Source of the DNA: Arachidicoccus rhizosphaerae
GTDB lineage: Bacteria; Bacteroidota; Bacteroidia; Chitinophagales; Chitinophagaceae
Reading direction: 5' to 3'
DNA: 64,000 nt
NCBI RefSeq assembly: GCF_900107765.1
Contig: NZ_FNQY01000018.1
Location: 26,375-90,374 of the forward strand
Positions 46,500-56,913 of this stretch are shown here, piece after piece (the stretch's first letter is position 1; every line of letters starts with the position of its first letter). The notes beneath the pieces are model-generated. The model had not been told where the DNA came from and searched no databases. It worked only from the letters and a program-made list of their open reading frames with translations. A program made the translations under genes and the position numbers.

Positions 46500-49400
46500 A
46501 TGCAATTAAAAGGATTAGTACGTTTCTTTACCGTGGCTTTGGTGCTGATTTGTATTTATCAGCTCTCCTTCACCTGGATGGTGCATAGTCATGAGAACAA
46601 AATGGAAGATAAGGCAAGTGCCTGGGTAAAAGCAAGTTATGCCACGCCTGAACAAAAATATGCTGGCAATCTGGAGCAACAAAAGCTGTATGCTGATTCG
46701 CTGGAGATTATTGAGAGAAATCAGGTGAGACATTTATTGGACAGTACCCGCAATGACAAAATCGGTCCGTTTGGCATGACGACCTATCAGAAAGCCAAAA
46801 ACAGTGAGCTGATGTTAGGTCTTGACCTGCAAGGTGGTATGAGTGTAACCATGGAAGTGGGCCTGGACGGTTTGGTCCATGCCTTGTCCAATTACTCTAA
46901 AGATGCCTCTATCAATCAGGCTATTGATCAGGCTAAAGCGATCAAGGCCAATGATAATACAGACTTTATCTCCCTATTTGCAGATCAATGGAAAAAAGTT
47001 AGTAATGGTAAAAAACTGGCTCCTTTCTTTGCCCAGAAGAGTAATAAAGAACTGACTTATGAGTCTACGGATGATCAGGTGTTTATTTATTTGCGTAAAC
47101 AGGCAAAAGCAGCCTTTACCAATACCTATAAAATCTTAAGAACTCGTATTGACCGTTTCGGTCTTTCTTCTCCGACTATCAATCCGGATGAAGCTAAAGG
47201 CATTATCACGATTGAACTGGCTGGTGTCAATGATGCAGAACGTGTCCGTCACTATCTGCAGTCAACGGCCAACCTACAGTTCTTTGAAGTATATAACATC
47301 TCAGAAATCGGTGCTGACTTTCAAAAAGTAGATGGCTTACTGGCTAAAGCAGGTGGTCATGCTGATCAGAAAGACACTGCTGCAGCCGCGGCTGCTACGA
47401 CTGCTGCTGCAACTGCTGCAACGACACAGGCGCCTAAGGCAGATACGGGTAATACTTCTTTATCTGCATTGGAACAGACGGCTACAGACACCAATGCAAC
47501 CTTTGCTGATTCTTCCAAAACAGCTACGGGAGCAGTGGACAGCGCAAAACTGATTCGTGAAAAATATCCATTCAGTTCCATGTTCCTGGATATTGCCCGT
47601 CCTTATCAGGATGAACAAGGACATGTTGGATATCCATCCTATGTAGGTCTTGTAAGTAAAGCCGATACCGCTAAACTGAATAAATTATTAGCCAGCGATA
47701 TCGTTAAAGCGGCTTTCCCTTCCAATCTCGTATTCATGTACGGTAAACCGGATGAGAAGGATACTAAAATGAACGGTGTTTTAACCTTATATGCGATTAA
47801 AACCCTGGATAACGGTCAGGCCAGACTGGAAGGGGATCATATCACGGATGCCAGCCAGGGTAATAACCAGATGGGCCAGGTAACTGTAAATATGAAAATG
47901 GATGAGTCCGGTGCACGTATCTGGGCGGACATGACCAAAAAGAACGTAGGACGTCCAATTGCGATCGTGCTGGACAATATTGTATACAGCGCTCCGAACG
48001 TAAACGGGGAAATCACCGGCGGTAGTTCAGAAATTACCGGTAGCTATACCGTAGCTGAAGCGCAGGATATGGCCAATATCCTTGAATCCGGTAAATTACC
48101 GGCGCCTGCTAAGATCGTTCAGGAACAGATTGTAGGACCTACCCTGGGTCAGGCAGCGGTAACCGGTGGTATGATTTCATTTGGTTTATCCTTTGTTGTC
48201 ATCTTTGCCTTAATGTTACTGTATTTTAATACAGCCGGCTGGATTGCCAATATTGCTCTTACGCTAAACCTTTTATTTACCATTGGTGTACTGAGTTCAC
48301 TGGGCTTTACCTTGACCGCTCCGGGTATTGCGGCCCTGGTACTTACGGTGGGTATGGCCGTGGATACCAACGTTATTATCTTTGAGCGTATCAAAGAGGA
48401 ACTGGTCAGAGGAAAAGGATATCTTCATGCGGTGGAAGACGGGTATAAACGCTCTTACGCTCCTGTACTGGATGCGCACGTAACGACCCTGCTTACGGCT
48501 ATTATCCTGTTCTATTTTGGTTTAGGTCCTGTACTTGGATTTGCGACAACACAGATCATCGGTATTCTGCTGTCTTTATTCTGCGGTATCTTAGTATCTC
48601 GTCTGGTATCTGATATCTATACCAATAAACAAAGACACTTTAATTATTTTACCAAAATTTCTAAAAAGGTATTTGCACACCGTGCCATTCCTTTTGTAAA
48701 ATACCGTAAGGTAACTTATATCATCTCTATTTTTGTAGTAATACTGGGTGTGGCTTCGTTTTTCAACGGGTTCAACGAAGGGGTAGAATTCTCCGGAGGT
48801 CGTAGTTATACGGTCAAATTTGAGAAAGCGCCTAACCAGGACAAAGTGAGAGATGATCTGAAAGCGCTCTTTAAAGATGCACCGATTATCAAGACCGTAA
48901 ATGTACCGGAACAGTTAAATATCACCACCTCTTACCTGATTCATGAAACCGGAAAGGATGTGGATGCAAAGGTTGAACAGGAGTTATATAAAGGTTTACA
49001 GTCATTTTTGCCTGAAGCAACCACCTTTGCCAGCTTCAAGAATACCTATATTCAAAGTTCACAGACCGTACTTCCAACCATCTCTAAAGATCTGAAGGCA
49101 GGAGCTACAAAGGCTACGGTATTTGCAATTATCGTTATCTGTCTGTATATCTTTATCAGGTTCAGAGACTGGCGTTTCTCATTGGGTACCATCGTATCAC
49201 TGTTACATGACGTTTTAGTAACGTTGATTGTATTTAGTTTCTTCAGAAACATTGTTCCGTTCCCGCTGGAAATTGACCAGCACTTTATTGCGGCGGTACT
49301 GACAGTTATCGGTTTCTCCATGAATGATACGGTAATCGTTTATGACCGTATCCGTGAAGATGCCGGTATCCTCCATACCTTGGACAAGGAAACGATTATC

Positions 49401-49682
49401 AATAAGGCGATCAATGAAACGCTGAGCCGTACCATCATGACTTCCTTGACAGTATTCTTATCCATCCTGATTCTGTTTATTTTCGGTGGAGAAGTGGTCA
49501 GAGGATTTGCTTTCGCTATGCTGATCGGGGTAATCACCGGTACCTATTCCTCTATCTTTGTAGCAGCACCGATCCTGATCGATTTTGCTAAAGATAAGCC
49601 ACTGGGTAAGGTAAAAGACCACTCTGTGATGGAGCGTAAACACCATGAAAAGTTACATGCTGGTGATGCAAAGGCTAATTAA
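46500..49682 (+). CDS. secDF: Fused protein translocase subunit SecDF
   Basis: 1060 residues joining SecD (about 1-690) and SecF (about 730-1050). They use the proton gradient to pull exported proteins through SecYEG. SecD has its first helix near 8-26, LMLGLDLQGGMSVTMEV, and TVGMAVDTNVIIFERIKEE; SecF has FNEGVEFSGGRSYTVKF and VIGFSMNDTVIVYDRIRED. Twelve membrane helices are expected. An Ala/Thr-rich low-complexity insert (about residues 295-325) lies in the first periplasmic domain. The fused form is the rule in Bacteroidota. Confidence 0.96.
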   Translation: MQLKGLVRFFTVALVLICIYQLSFTWMVHSHENKMEDKASAWVKASYATPEQKYAGNLEQQKLYADSLEIIERNQVRHLLDSTRNDKIGPFGMTTYQKAKNSELMLGLDLQGGMSVTMEVGLDGLVHALSNYSKDASINQAIDQAKAIKANDNTDFISLFADQWKKVSNGKKLAPFFAQKSNKELTYESTDDQVFIYLRKQAKAAFTNTYKILRTRIDRFGLSSPTINPDEAKGIITIELAGVNDAERVRHYLQSTANLQFFEVYNISEIGADFQKVDGLLAKAGGHADQKDTAAAAAATTAAATAATTQAPKADTGNTSLSALEQTATDTNATFADSSKTATGAVDSAKLIREKYPFSSMFLDIARPYQDEQGHVGYPSYVGLVSKADTAKLNKLLASDIVKAAFPSNLVFMYGKPDEKDTKMNGVLTLYAIKTLDNGQARLEGDHITDASQGNNQMGQVTVNMKMDESGARIWADMTKKNVGRPIAIVLDNIVYSAPNVNGEITGGSSEITGSYTVAEAQDMANILESGKLPAPAKIVQEQIVGPTLGQAAVTGGMISFGLSFVVIFALMLLYFNTAGWIANIALTLNLLFTIGVLSSLGFTLTAPGIAALVLTVGMAVDTNVIIFERIKEELVRGKGYLHAVEDGYKRSYAPVLDAHVTTLLTAIILFYFGLGPVLGFATTQIIGILLSLFCGILVSRLVSDIYTNKQRHFNYFTKISKKVFAHRAIPFVKYRKVTYIISIFVVILGVASFFNGFNEGVEFSGGRSYTVKFEKAPNQDKVRDDLKALFKDAPIIKTVNVPEQLNITTSYLIHETGKDVDAKVEQELYKGLQSFLPEATTFASFKNTYIQSSQTVLPTISKDLKAGATKATVFAIIVICLYIFIRFRDWRFSLGTIVSLLHDVLVTLIVFSFFRNIVPFPLEIDQHFIAAVLTVIGFSMNDTVIVYDRIREDAGILHTLDKETIINKAINETLSRTIMTSLTVFLSILILFIFGGEVVRGFAFAMLIGVITGTYSSIFVAAPILIDFAKDKPLGKVKDHSVMERKHHEKLHAGDAKAN

Positions 49683-49740
49683 ACTTAAGTAGAATAAAGC
49701 CTGATCGTTTTACAGACGAATCAAATCAAAAAATATATAC

Positions 49741-49775
49741 CAAGACCCCGTTCAGCATATCTGAACGGGGTCTTG
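49741..49775 (+). terminator. Terminator after secDF
   Basis: CAAGACCCCGTTCAG and its exact complement (49741-49755, 49761-49775) form a perfect 15-bp stem with a 5-nt loop. Few T follow, but the stem and position support termination. Confidence 0.8.
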
Positions 49776-49857
49776 TAGCTTTGGGATTCTTTGACAAGAT
49801 AAGATTGAAAGATTGCCCCGTCCTAAAATCGCTATACACTATACATCCTGAATAGAG

Positions 49858-49902
49858 AAAACCGGCTGATCTTTTTCTAAAGAAAATGACCAGCCGGTTT
49901 TT
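49858..49902. terminator. Bidirectional terminator between secDF and odhB
   Basis: AAAACCGGCTG (49858-49868) and CAGCCGGTTTT (49891-49901) with further pairing inside the loop. T runs on both sides allow use by the minus-strand odhB gene. Confidence 0.8.
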
Positions 49903-49949
49903 ATATATCGTTCGGGTGAAGACTGCCTTATGAGTGTGTTACCTTCGGA

Positions 49950-51479
49950 TTAGAGTTCCAGTAATGCTTTTACGGGATCTTTGCTATAAAGCAACAGTTC
50001 CGGATTTTCCAGCAGCTCTTTGACCCGCACCAGGAAGCTGACTGATTCTTTTCCGTCAATAATGCGATGATCGTAACTTAAGGCTACATACATCATGGGA
50101 CGGATAACCACCTGGCCACCGATCGCCATCGGTCTTTCCTGGATTTTATGCATTCCCAAAATGGCGCTCTGTGGTAAATTGATAATAGGCGTGCTGAGCA
50201 GGCTGCCAAAAGTACCGCCATTGGTGATGGTAAAGGTCCCGCCTGTCAGCTCTTCCATACCGAGTTTACCGTTACGGGCTTTGGTGGCCAGTTCTACAAC
50301 GGTCTTTTCGATATCGGCCATGCTCATTGATTCGACATTACGCATAACCGGTACTGTCAGGCCTTTAGGGGTGCTGACAGCTATGGAGATATCGGCATAA
50401 TCGTGGTATACCAGTTCATTGCCATCAATATAAGCATTGACAGCCGGCCATTCGCTTAACGCAATGGCGCAAGCCTTTGAGAAGAAGCTCATAAAGCCCA
50501 GTCCGACACCATGCTGTTCTTTAAATTTATCTTTATATTGTTTGCGGACTTCCATAATACGGGTCATGTCTACTTCATTAAATGTAGTAAGCATGGCAGT
50601 GGTATTTTTGGATTCCACCAGTCTGCGGCTAATCGTTTTACGCAGATTACTCATTTTTTCCCTGCGTTCATTTCTGGAGTTCAGCGGCTGACCGGCAAAA
50701 GTCTGTTTGCCAGGATTGGCCAGTGCTGCCAGTACGTCCCCTTTCATGATTCTGCCGCCATGGCCGGTAGCCTTTATGGTTGAAGGGTCCATGTGTTTGT
50801 CTGCGATAATTGCAGAGGCCACAGGACTTGCTTTTAAATCATTCGGGATGGTGGTAACGGGCGCCTGGGCTTTAGGTGCAGCTGCAGTAGCCGCTGGTAC
50901 CGCCACATCGGTGTCGATTTTAGCAACCAGATCGCCGATTTGCAGTACATCGTCGATTTTAGCCACCAGGCTTAGTTTACCGGATTCTTCGGCATTCAGT
51001 TCAAAAGTTGCTTTTTCGCTTTCCAGTTCGGCGATAGGTTCATCTCTTCTGACAAGATCTCCATCCTGCTTCAGATAATTGACCAGGGTTACTTCTGTGA
51101 TAGATTCGCCAATAGTAGGAACAGTCATATCAATGACACCTTTGCCTACGGCCTCGGCCGTAGCTGCCGGTTCAGCGGATGGGGCTGCGGCAGGCGTCTC
51201 AGCAGGAGCTGATGCACTGGCTGGCGTGCTGGGTGCTGGCGCTGCGGCAGTTTCATCAATTTTGGCCAGGACGTCACCTATTTGCAGGGTTTGTTCTTCT
51301 TCTGCTACCGTTTGTAAAATACCTGCCTGTTCAGCATTGACTTCGAAAGTGGCTTTTTCACTTTCCAGTTCAGCAATGACCTCATCTCGGTTTACATAAT
51401 CCCCGGTTTTTTTGACCCATTTGATTAAGGTTACCTCACTAATGGATTCCCCCACAGTGGGGACTTTGATATCTATCAT
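49950..51479 (-). CDS. odhB: 2-oxoglutarate dehydrogenase E2 (dihydrolipoyl succinyltransferase), two lipoyl domains
   Basis: 509 residues. Two lipoyl domains (about 1-76 and 115-190) each carry ESEKATFE with the lipoylated Lys42 and Lys156. Ala/Pro linkers follow, then an E3-binding domain (about 215-250, [22 protein letters not shown]) and the catalytic domain with His471 and Asp475 in [10 protein letters not shown]. It moves the succinyl group to CoA in the TCA cycle. Most succinyltransferases have one lipoyl domain; two is less common. It follows sucA by 138 bp. Confidence 0.95.
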   Translation of the reverse strand: MIDIKVPTVGESISEVTLIKWVKKTGDYVNRDEVIAELESEKATFEVNAEQAGILQTVAEEEQTLQIGDVLAKIDETAAAPAPSTPASASAPAETPAAAPSAEPAATAEAVGKGVIDMTVPTIGESITEVTLVNYLKQDGDLVRRDEPIAELESEKATFELNAEESGKLSLVAKIDDVLQIGDLVAKIDTDVAVPAATAAAPKAQAPVTTIPNDLKASPVASAIIADKHMDPSTIKATGHGGRIMKGDVLAALANPGKQTFAGQPLNSRNERREKMSNLRKTISRRLVESKNTTAMLTTFNEVDMTRIMEVRKQYKDKFKEQHGVGLGFMSFFSKACAIALSEWPAVNAYIDGNELVYHDYADISIAVSTPKGLTVPVMRNVESMSMADIEKTVVELATKARNGKLGMEELTGGTFTITNGGTFGSLLSTPIINLPQSAILGMHKIQERPMAIGGQVVIRPMMYVALSYDHRIIDGKESVSFLVRVKELLENPELLLYSKDPVKALLEL

Positions 51480-51617
51480 ATACTTCTAAAATTTACAGGA
51501 CACTTAAAGGTAAATGGTTTGACGCATTTAGCCATCTAAATAGACCTTACTATTGTTTTTTTGCTTTTCAGACATTTTAACTGTCTGCTGAGAGACCTAA
51601 GTTAAGCTAAAAACTGC

Positions 51618-54356
51618 TTATAAATTAAAGGCGGTCTCCAGGATTTCCTCCTGTTCCACTTTATGGACTTTTGCATAACCGGTGGCAGTGGATGCACTGG
51701 CATTTCTGCTGATAATGCCATAAGGGAAAGCCTTAAAGGTCGTCTGCAAAAATGTCGCTGCGCCCATATTCTGCGGTTCTTCCTGCACCCAGAACCAGAC
51801 GGCACCACTGTATTTTTCATGCAGGGCTACCAGCTGTTGTTCGGGAGTCGGATAAATCTGTTCCAGACGGATAAGGGCGATATCTGTTCTGTTTTCCTTT
51901 TGTCTTTTTTCTTCCAGATCAAAATAGAGTTTACCACTACAAAGCAATACTTTTTTGATCTGGGCAGGGTTGCCGGCCGCCTGGGCGTCATCGATGACTT
52001 CCTGGAAGCGGTGTTGACCTGCAAAATCCTCTGATTTGCTGTAAGAACCCGGATGCCTTAAATTGGCTTTAGGACTCATGTTAATCAAAGGTTTCCTGAA
52101 ATCCCATTTCATTTGCCGGCGCAGGGCATGGAAGAAGTTGCCGGCTGTGGTAATATTGGTGACGACCATATTGTATTCAGCACAGCTCTGCAAATATCTT
52201 TCCAGACGGGCACTGGAGTGATCCGGTCCGCTGCCTTCATAACCATGCGGCAATAACAGTACGACACCACTCATCAAACCCCATTTGGATTCTGCGCTGG
52301 AAATGTATTGGTCTATCACCATCTGTGCTCCATTGGCGAAGTCTCCATACTGTGCTTCCCATACAGCCAGATTATTCGGGTTGGCCAGTGCATAACCATA
52401 TTCAAACCCTAATACAGCATATTCACTGAGCAGGGAGTTGTATACCCTGAACTCAGAACGCTGATTTTCAGAGAGATGATTTAATCTATTGTATTCCAGG
52501 TTGGTGTTTTCGTCAAAAAGTACGGCGTGGCGCTGGGCAAAGGTCCCTCTTTTGACATCTTCCCCTGAAAGGCGCACCGTGAGTTCTTCGATTAAAAGGC
52601 TGGCATAGGCCAATAATTCAGCAGTACCCCAGTCAATCAGGCCGTCTTTATCAAAAAGTGCTTTTTTATCCTGTAAGAGCTTTTTGATTTTGCGTAGGGG
52701 CTGAAAATCCTCCGGCCAGCTCAGTATTTTATCCATGAGATCATGAACGCTGGTCTCGGTAATACCGGTGACTGGTGACTGTTGAAAATCCGCAGCCTCT
52801 GCGTAACGCAGTTTCTGCCACCACTGTTCAGGAGCCTGTAATTTATAAGGAAGCGGTTTTTGATGTACTTCATCAAAACGCTCCTGCAGGTCGTTCCAGA
52901 ACTTGGTCTCCATTTCTTTTGCCAGTTGCTGGGCGTCTTTTTCCCCGTTATTGGTGAGGAAATCCATATATACTTCCCTGGGATTAGGATGTTTATCAAT
53001 CAGGGAGTACAAATGGGGTTGGGTGAACTTAGGTTCATCTCCTTCGTTATGACCGTGACGGCGGTAACAAAGGATGTCAATATATATATCCTTGTGGAAT
53101 TTTTGTCTGAAGACAGTAGCGATTTCTGCAGCTTTTACAACGGCTTCGATATCATCGCCGTTGACATGAAATACAGGCGATTTGGTTATGCCGGCAATCG
53201 CTGTACAGTAGTCTGAGCTGCGTGCGTCCTTATAATCCGTAGTAAAGCCAATTTGATTATTAATCACCAGGTGGATCGTCCCGCCCACATTATAACCTTC
53301 CAGTTCACTCATCTGGGCGACTTCATAAATGATACCCTGACCCGCTACGGCGGCGTCTCCATGGATTAATATAGGGAGGATCTTATTGTAGTTAAAGTTA
53401 TACAGTACGTTGGCTTTTGCTCTGGCAAAACCAAGGGCTACCGGGTCAACGACTTCCAGATGGGAAGGGTTGGGGCATAACTGTAAATTGATTTTTTTTC
53501 CGCTGGCGGTAATAAAATCACTTCTGAAACCTAAATGGTATTTAACGTCTCCGCTTCCCTGCGTCTTATCGGCAGGTATAACGCCTTCAAATTCACTGAA
53601 TATTTGTTCATAGGTCTTGCCCAGCGTGTTGGCCAGTACATTTAAACGACCTCTGTGAGCCATCCCTATAACGGCCTCATCTACATTGTCATTAGTGGCT
53701 TCATGTATAATGGCGTCCAAGGCAGGAATTAAAGCCTCACCACCTTCTAATGAAAACCTTTTCTGACCTATATATTTAGTATGAAGGAATTTCTCGAAAA
53801 TAACGCCCTGGTTGATCTTCTCTAAATTTCTTTTACGTTTGTCCAGGCTGGGGACTTCCAGGAATTTCTTTTCTACCTGGTCAATCAGCCAGGTGTAGAT
53901 TTCGGGATCGGTAATATAACCGCATTCAACCCCGACGGAGCCGCAATAGAGCTTTTTAAGCTTGTCAATGATTTGCTGCAGGCTGCCTGATGGTAGCCCG
54001 ATAAACTGACCTGCCTGGAATTTTTCAGTTAAGTCCTTGTCTGTCAGTCCGAAATATTTTAATTCAAGATTCGCATGACGATCTTTTCTGGAACGAATCG
54101 GATTGGTCTGGGCAATCAGGTGTCCCTTATGACGGTAGGCTTCAATCAGCCTGTATACGGAGAATTCCTTGGAAAGCTGATTGGCATCCACACTGCCGGT
54201 ACCGGTTACTGCCAGATCTCCGGCAACGGCATAGTCAAATCCTTCGAAAAATTTTCTAAAATCCGGGTCTACTTTTTGGGGGTCTTCTGTAAAATCTTTG
54301 TACAATCCTTCAATGAATGAAGGGTGAGAATTGGTTATATACGAGAAATCTTTCAT
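51618..54356 (-). CDS. sucA: 2-oxoglutarate dehydrogenase E1 (thiamine diphosphate)
   Basis: 912 residues, standard for the E1 subunit that decarboxylates 2-oxoglutarate. AHRGRLNVLANTLGKTYEQIF, YHLGFRSD, LIHGDAAVAGQGIIYEV (diphosphate binding) and YRRHGHNEGDEP are the family marks; the C-terminal half has EAQYGDFANGAQMVIDQYI and LLPHGYEGSGPDHSSARLER. The N-terminal segment carries a sequence (FFEGFDYA) like that used for complex assembly. First gene of the sucA-odhB unit. Confidence 0.97.
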   Translation of the reverse strand: MKDFSYITNSHPSFIEGLYKDFTEDPQKVDPDFRKFFEGFDYAVAGDLAVTGTGSVDANQLSKEFSVYRLIEAYRHKGHLIAQTNPIRSRKDRHANLELKYFGLTDKDLTEKFQAGQFIGLPSGSLQQIIDKLKKLYCGSVGVECGYITDPEIYTWLIDQVEKKFLEVPSLDKRKRNLEKINQGVIFEKFLHTKYIGQKRFSLEGGEALIPALDAIIHEATNDNVDEAVIGMAHRGRLNVLANTLGKTYEQIFSEFEGVIPADKTQGSGDVKYHLGFRSDFITASGKKINLQLCPNPSHLEVVDPVALGFARAKANVLYNFNYNKILPILIHGDAAVAGQGIIYEVAQMSELEGYNVGGTIHLVINNQIGFTTDYKDARSSDYCTAIAGITKSPVFHVNGDDIEAVVKAAEIATVFRQKFHKDIYIDILCYRRHGHNEGDEPKFTQPHLYSLIDKHPNPREVYMDFLTNNGEKDAQQLAKEMETKFWNDLQERFDEVHQKPLPYKLQAPEQWWQKLRYAEAADFQQSPVTGITETSVHDLMDKILSWPEDFQPLRKIKKLLQDKKALFDKDGLIDWGTAELLAYASLLIEELTVRLSGEDVKRGTFAQRHAVLFDENTNLEYNRLNHLSENQRSEFRVYNSLLSEYAVLGFEYGYALANPNNLAVWEAQYGDFANGAQMVIDQYISSAESKWGLMSGVVLLLPHGYEGSGPDHSSARLERYLQSCAEYNMVVTNITTAGNFFHALRRQMKWDFRKPLINMSPKANLRHPGSYSKSEDFAGQHRFQEVIDDAQAAGNPAQIKKVLLCSGKLYFDLEEKRQKENRTDIALIRLEQIYPTPEQQLVALHEKYSGAVWFWVQEEPQNMGAATFLQTTFKAFPYGIISRNASASTATGYAKVHKVEQEEILETAFNL

Positions 54357-54521
54357 ATCTCTCCAGGGTATTTGTGAGATGAGTTATAATAGAATGCAAA
54401 TATCAAATATTCCCTTCTAATAAAAGCCTAATGTTAGGTTTTTTTTTCAACAAACAGTTGTGTGTATAAATGGGTTGCTGCTTAGAAATTAAAAAAAATT
54501 TTTCCTTTCAGAAATTTGCTC

Positions 54522-54529
54522 TACATTTG
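54522..54529 (+). promoter_or_regulatory. -7 box of rpsT
   Basis: TACATTTG, 38 bp before the ATG at 54568, fits TAnnTTTG. Confidence 0.6.
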
Positions 54530-54567
54530 CAGTCCGAAAAAACAGTTACTCAAAAAAGAAATTTTTA

Positions 54568-54828
54568 ATGGCAAATCATAAAGCTACCAAAAAAGACGTA
54601 CGTCAAGCAGCTAAACGCAGGGACAGAAACCGTTATTACGGTAAAACCACCCGTAACAATATCCGTAACCTTAAAGCGTCTGCCGATGATGCAGCTTATG
54701 ATGCTGCATTGCCTTTAACTTTCTCTATGATCGATAAATTGGCAAAACGCGGTGTGATTCATAAAAATAAAGCTAATAATCTGAAAAGTAAATTAGCCAG
54801 AAAAACTGAATTTAAAAAACCCGCCTAA
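54568..54828 (+). CDS. rpsT: 30S ribosomal protein S20
   Basis: 86 residues, Lys/Arg-rich, with the S20 helical pattern ([40 protein letters not shown]). It binds 16S rRNA early in small-subunit assembly. Single-gene unit ending at an intrinsic terminator. Confidence 0.96.
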   Translation: MANHKATKKDVRQAAKRRDRNRYYGKTTRNNIRNLKASADDAAYDAALPLTFSMIDKLAKRGVIHKNKANNLKSKLARKTEFKKPA

Positions 54829-54867
54829 GGAGGGTGATTTGAGTTAGTTTTTTCAATTATCTTATTT

Positions 54868-54908
54868 AAAACCAGGTAGTTAAGTTTTATTAACGGCCTG
54901 GTTTTTTT
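54868..54908 (+). terminator. Intrinsic terminator of rpsT
   Basis: AAAACCAGG (54868-54876) pairs with CCTGGTTTT (54897-54905), with inner GTTAA/TTAAC pairing, then a T run. Confidence 0.88.
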
Positions 54909-55520
54909 ATGCCTGCTTGTGATGAAAGATAGGGGCTTGCACGGAAAAATCTTATTTGCGGCCACGCTTGCCCTGCTTGAAATTTAGCTTGCTCAAACCG
55001 GGGCTTGCTTTAAGATGATTTTTTATATTTTAGAAGAACTTATTTAATCTTGTATTGTAATTGTAATACAATCAATGCTTTACGTGCTTTAATTAATATA
55101 AGTTCCGGGGTTGTTTTTGAAAAGATTAATCAGTTGCCATCACTTTAAGCCGCTTTTCAGGTGTAATTTTTGGAGATGGGTATCTATAATCTTATTCTCC
55201 CACCCCAAGGCTTAGCGTGATTCATGGTCGTAAAGCCCAACTGTAGCGTTTGGGTTTTTCAGGCGTTATATAAAGATAAAGGCCAGATTATAGGGGAGTC
55301 ACTAAAACGCAACAAAGTTTTGGGCAGACCGAAAAGAAATATTTCGTTTTGTTTAAGCAAGGATTTTTGGTTTTGTATGTTGTGACATTGATTATAATGT
55401 CCGTTTGTTTTTGCATTTACTAGTGATAGGTGATCGGCTCATTTTTTGAAAAATTTTGGAGGTAAATATCAAAAAATGGGTAAAAAGCGGATAAAAACTA
55501 TTTATGAAAATATTTATAAT
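54909..55520. other. Gene-free stretch with GCTTG repeats, a dyad and an orphan terminator
   Basis: No convincing reading frame. GCTTG occurs five to six times between 54914 and 55015. TTGTATT (55050-55056) and AATACAA (55065-55071) are perfect inverted arms. CCCAA/TTGGG with a T5 run at 55236-55259 looks like a plus-strand terminator with no gene before it, which could end a small RNA. None of this is proven. Confidence 0.35.
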
Positions 55521-56777
55521 ATGAAAAATCTGATTATGTTTTCAACGCTATTGGGACTCGGAGTAATAGGAATCTCCGGTTGTAGTAAAGCGGTTCATTC
55601 AGGAAGTTCGGGGCGGTCAGGGGAGAGTGGTCATGCGCCCGTAAAAACGATCAGCATCAGTCAGGCGTCCCAAAAAAGCGTCAATGACTTTTCTTTTAAT
55701 CTGTTGCATCAGGTGGAGGCAGCTGCGCCTACAACCGATAATTTCTTTATTTCTCCTTTAAGTTTACATATGGATCTGGGTATGGTGTTAAATGGCGCAG
55801 AAGGAACAACCTATGATGAAATGCTGCATACCCTGGGGTTAGAAGGTAAAAGCCTGGAACAGGCGAATACGGATTATCAAACCCTGCTCACGGATTTACC
55901 CAAGGCAGACCCTGAAGTGCAGCTGGGCCTTTATAATTCTATCTGGTATAAAAATACTTTTAGCTTTAAGCAGGATTACCTAGACCTGATAGGGGCGGAT
56001 TTTGATGCTACTATAAAAGGGCTGCCCTTTAAAAAGGAGGATGCTTCGTACATAAATGACTGGGCCAGTGAGAAGACGAATGGCAAGATTAAAAAAGTCC
56101 TGAAGGAAATAAATCCGGAAGATGTCATGTTTTTAGTGAACGCCCTGTATTTTAAGGGAGACTGGGCCTTAAAATTTGATAAGTCTAAGACAAATGCCGC
56201 AGATTTTACCCTGGAAGACGGTCGCACAAAACAGGTACAGATGATGCATCAGACCAGTTCATTTAAAATGTTTGCAGGCCTGGATTATAGTGCAGTCAGG
56301 TTACCTTATGGCAATGGGCAGTTTGTTATGACCGTGCTTTTACCTGCGTCCGGTAAAAGTCTGAATGAGGTATTTGGTAAGGTAAGTAGCGCGGATTGGG
56401 GTGATATGCAGCAACATATGCTAAGTCGTGAATTAAATCTGGGCCTTCCCAGATTTTCTATTCCTGCCTATGAATTCAATTTCAATGATGTTTTAAAGTC
56501 CATGGGGATGAAAGCTGCTTTTGATCAGAATAATGCAAATTTTGGCAAAATGACCGCTAACCATATTTTCGTAAATTTTGTAAAACAAAATACGTATCTG
56601 AAAGTGGATGAAGAGGGTACAGAGGCCGCAGCGGTGACCACGACCGGTATGGCAACAACTTCAGTTCAATTGCCCGTATCCTTTATCTGTGACCGCCCAT
56701 TTGGCATCATTATCAGTGAACAGACCTCTAATACTATCTTATTTATGGGTAAAATTATGAATCCCGAGTCGGATTAA
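55521..56777 (+). CDS. Serpin-family lipoprotein (serine protease inhibitor)
   Basis: 418 residues from the ATG at 55521 (MKNLIMFSTLLG), with a lipobox GISGC near residue 21, so a membrane-tethered serpin. Serpin marks are NFFISPLSLHMDLGMVLNGA, FLVNALYFKGDWALKFDK, VRLPYGNGQFVMTVLLP and FICDRPFGIII. The reactive-loop hinge EEGTEAAAV has the small residues needed for loop insertion, so it is probably inhibitory. The loop continues TTTGMATTSVQ, which puts P1 near Thr/Ser and suggests an elastase- or subtilisin-like target (inference). An earlier in-frame ATG at 55446 would place the signal peptide inside the protein and is rejected. Confidence 0.9.
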   Translation: MKNLIMFSTLLGLGVIGISGCSKAVHSGSSGRSGESGHAPVKTISISQASQKSVNDFSFNLLHQVEAAAPTTDNFFISPLSLHMDLGMVLNGAEGTTYDEMLHTLGLEGKSLEQANTDYQTLLTDLPKADPEVQLGLYNSIWYKNTFSFKQDYLDLIGADFDATIKGLPFKKEDASYINDWASEKTNGKIKKVLKEINPEDVMFLVNALYFKGDWALKFDKSKTNAADFTLEDGRTKQVQMMHQTSSFKMFAGLDYSAVRLPYGNGQFVMTVLLPASGKSLNEVFGKVSSADWGDMQQHMLSRELNLGLPRFSIPAYEFNFNDVLKSMGMKAAFDQNNANFGKMTANHIFVNFVKQNTYLKVDEEGTEAAAVTTTGMATTSVQLPVSFICDRPFGIIISEQTSNTILFMGKIMNPESD

Positions 56778-56833
56778 TCAAGTGGCAGGCCTGTCCTGAA
56801 CCGATATATAATGGCTAAAATGCCATAAATAAT

Positions 56834-56874
56834 AAAGCCGGTTTTTAATTAGACCGGCTTTTTGTTTAGCTTTG
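56834..56874 (+). terminator. Terminator after the serpin gene overlapping the guaA -7 region
   Basis: AAAGCCGGT (56834-56842) and ACCGGCTTT (56853-56861) form a 9-bp stem followed by a T run. TAGCTTTG (56867-56874), the likely guaA -7 box, starts right after it, 39 bp before the guaA ATG. Confidence 0.8.
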
Positions 56875-56913
56875 CGGCAAATTCCGGTAAATACTTCCTA
56901 ATATTCAAACATT

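Noticed and set aside
55398..55408. TGTCCGTTTG before the serpin gene as a LytTR site
   Set aside because: It is single; no partner lies 21 bp away and no -7 box lies 44 bp downstream.
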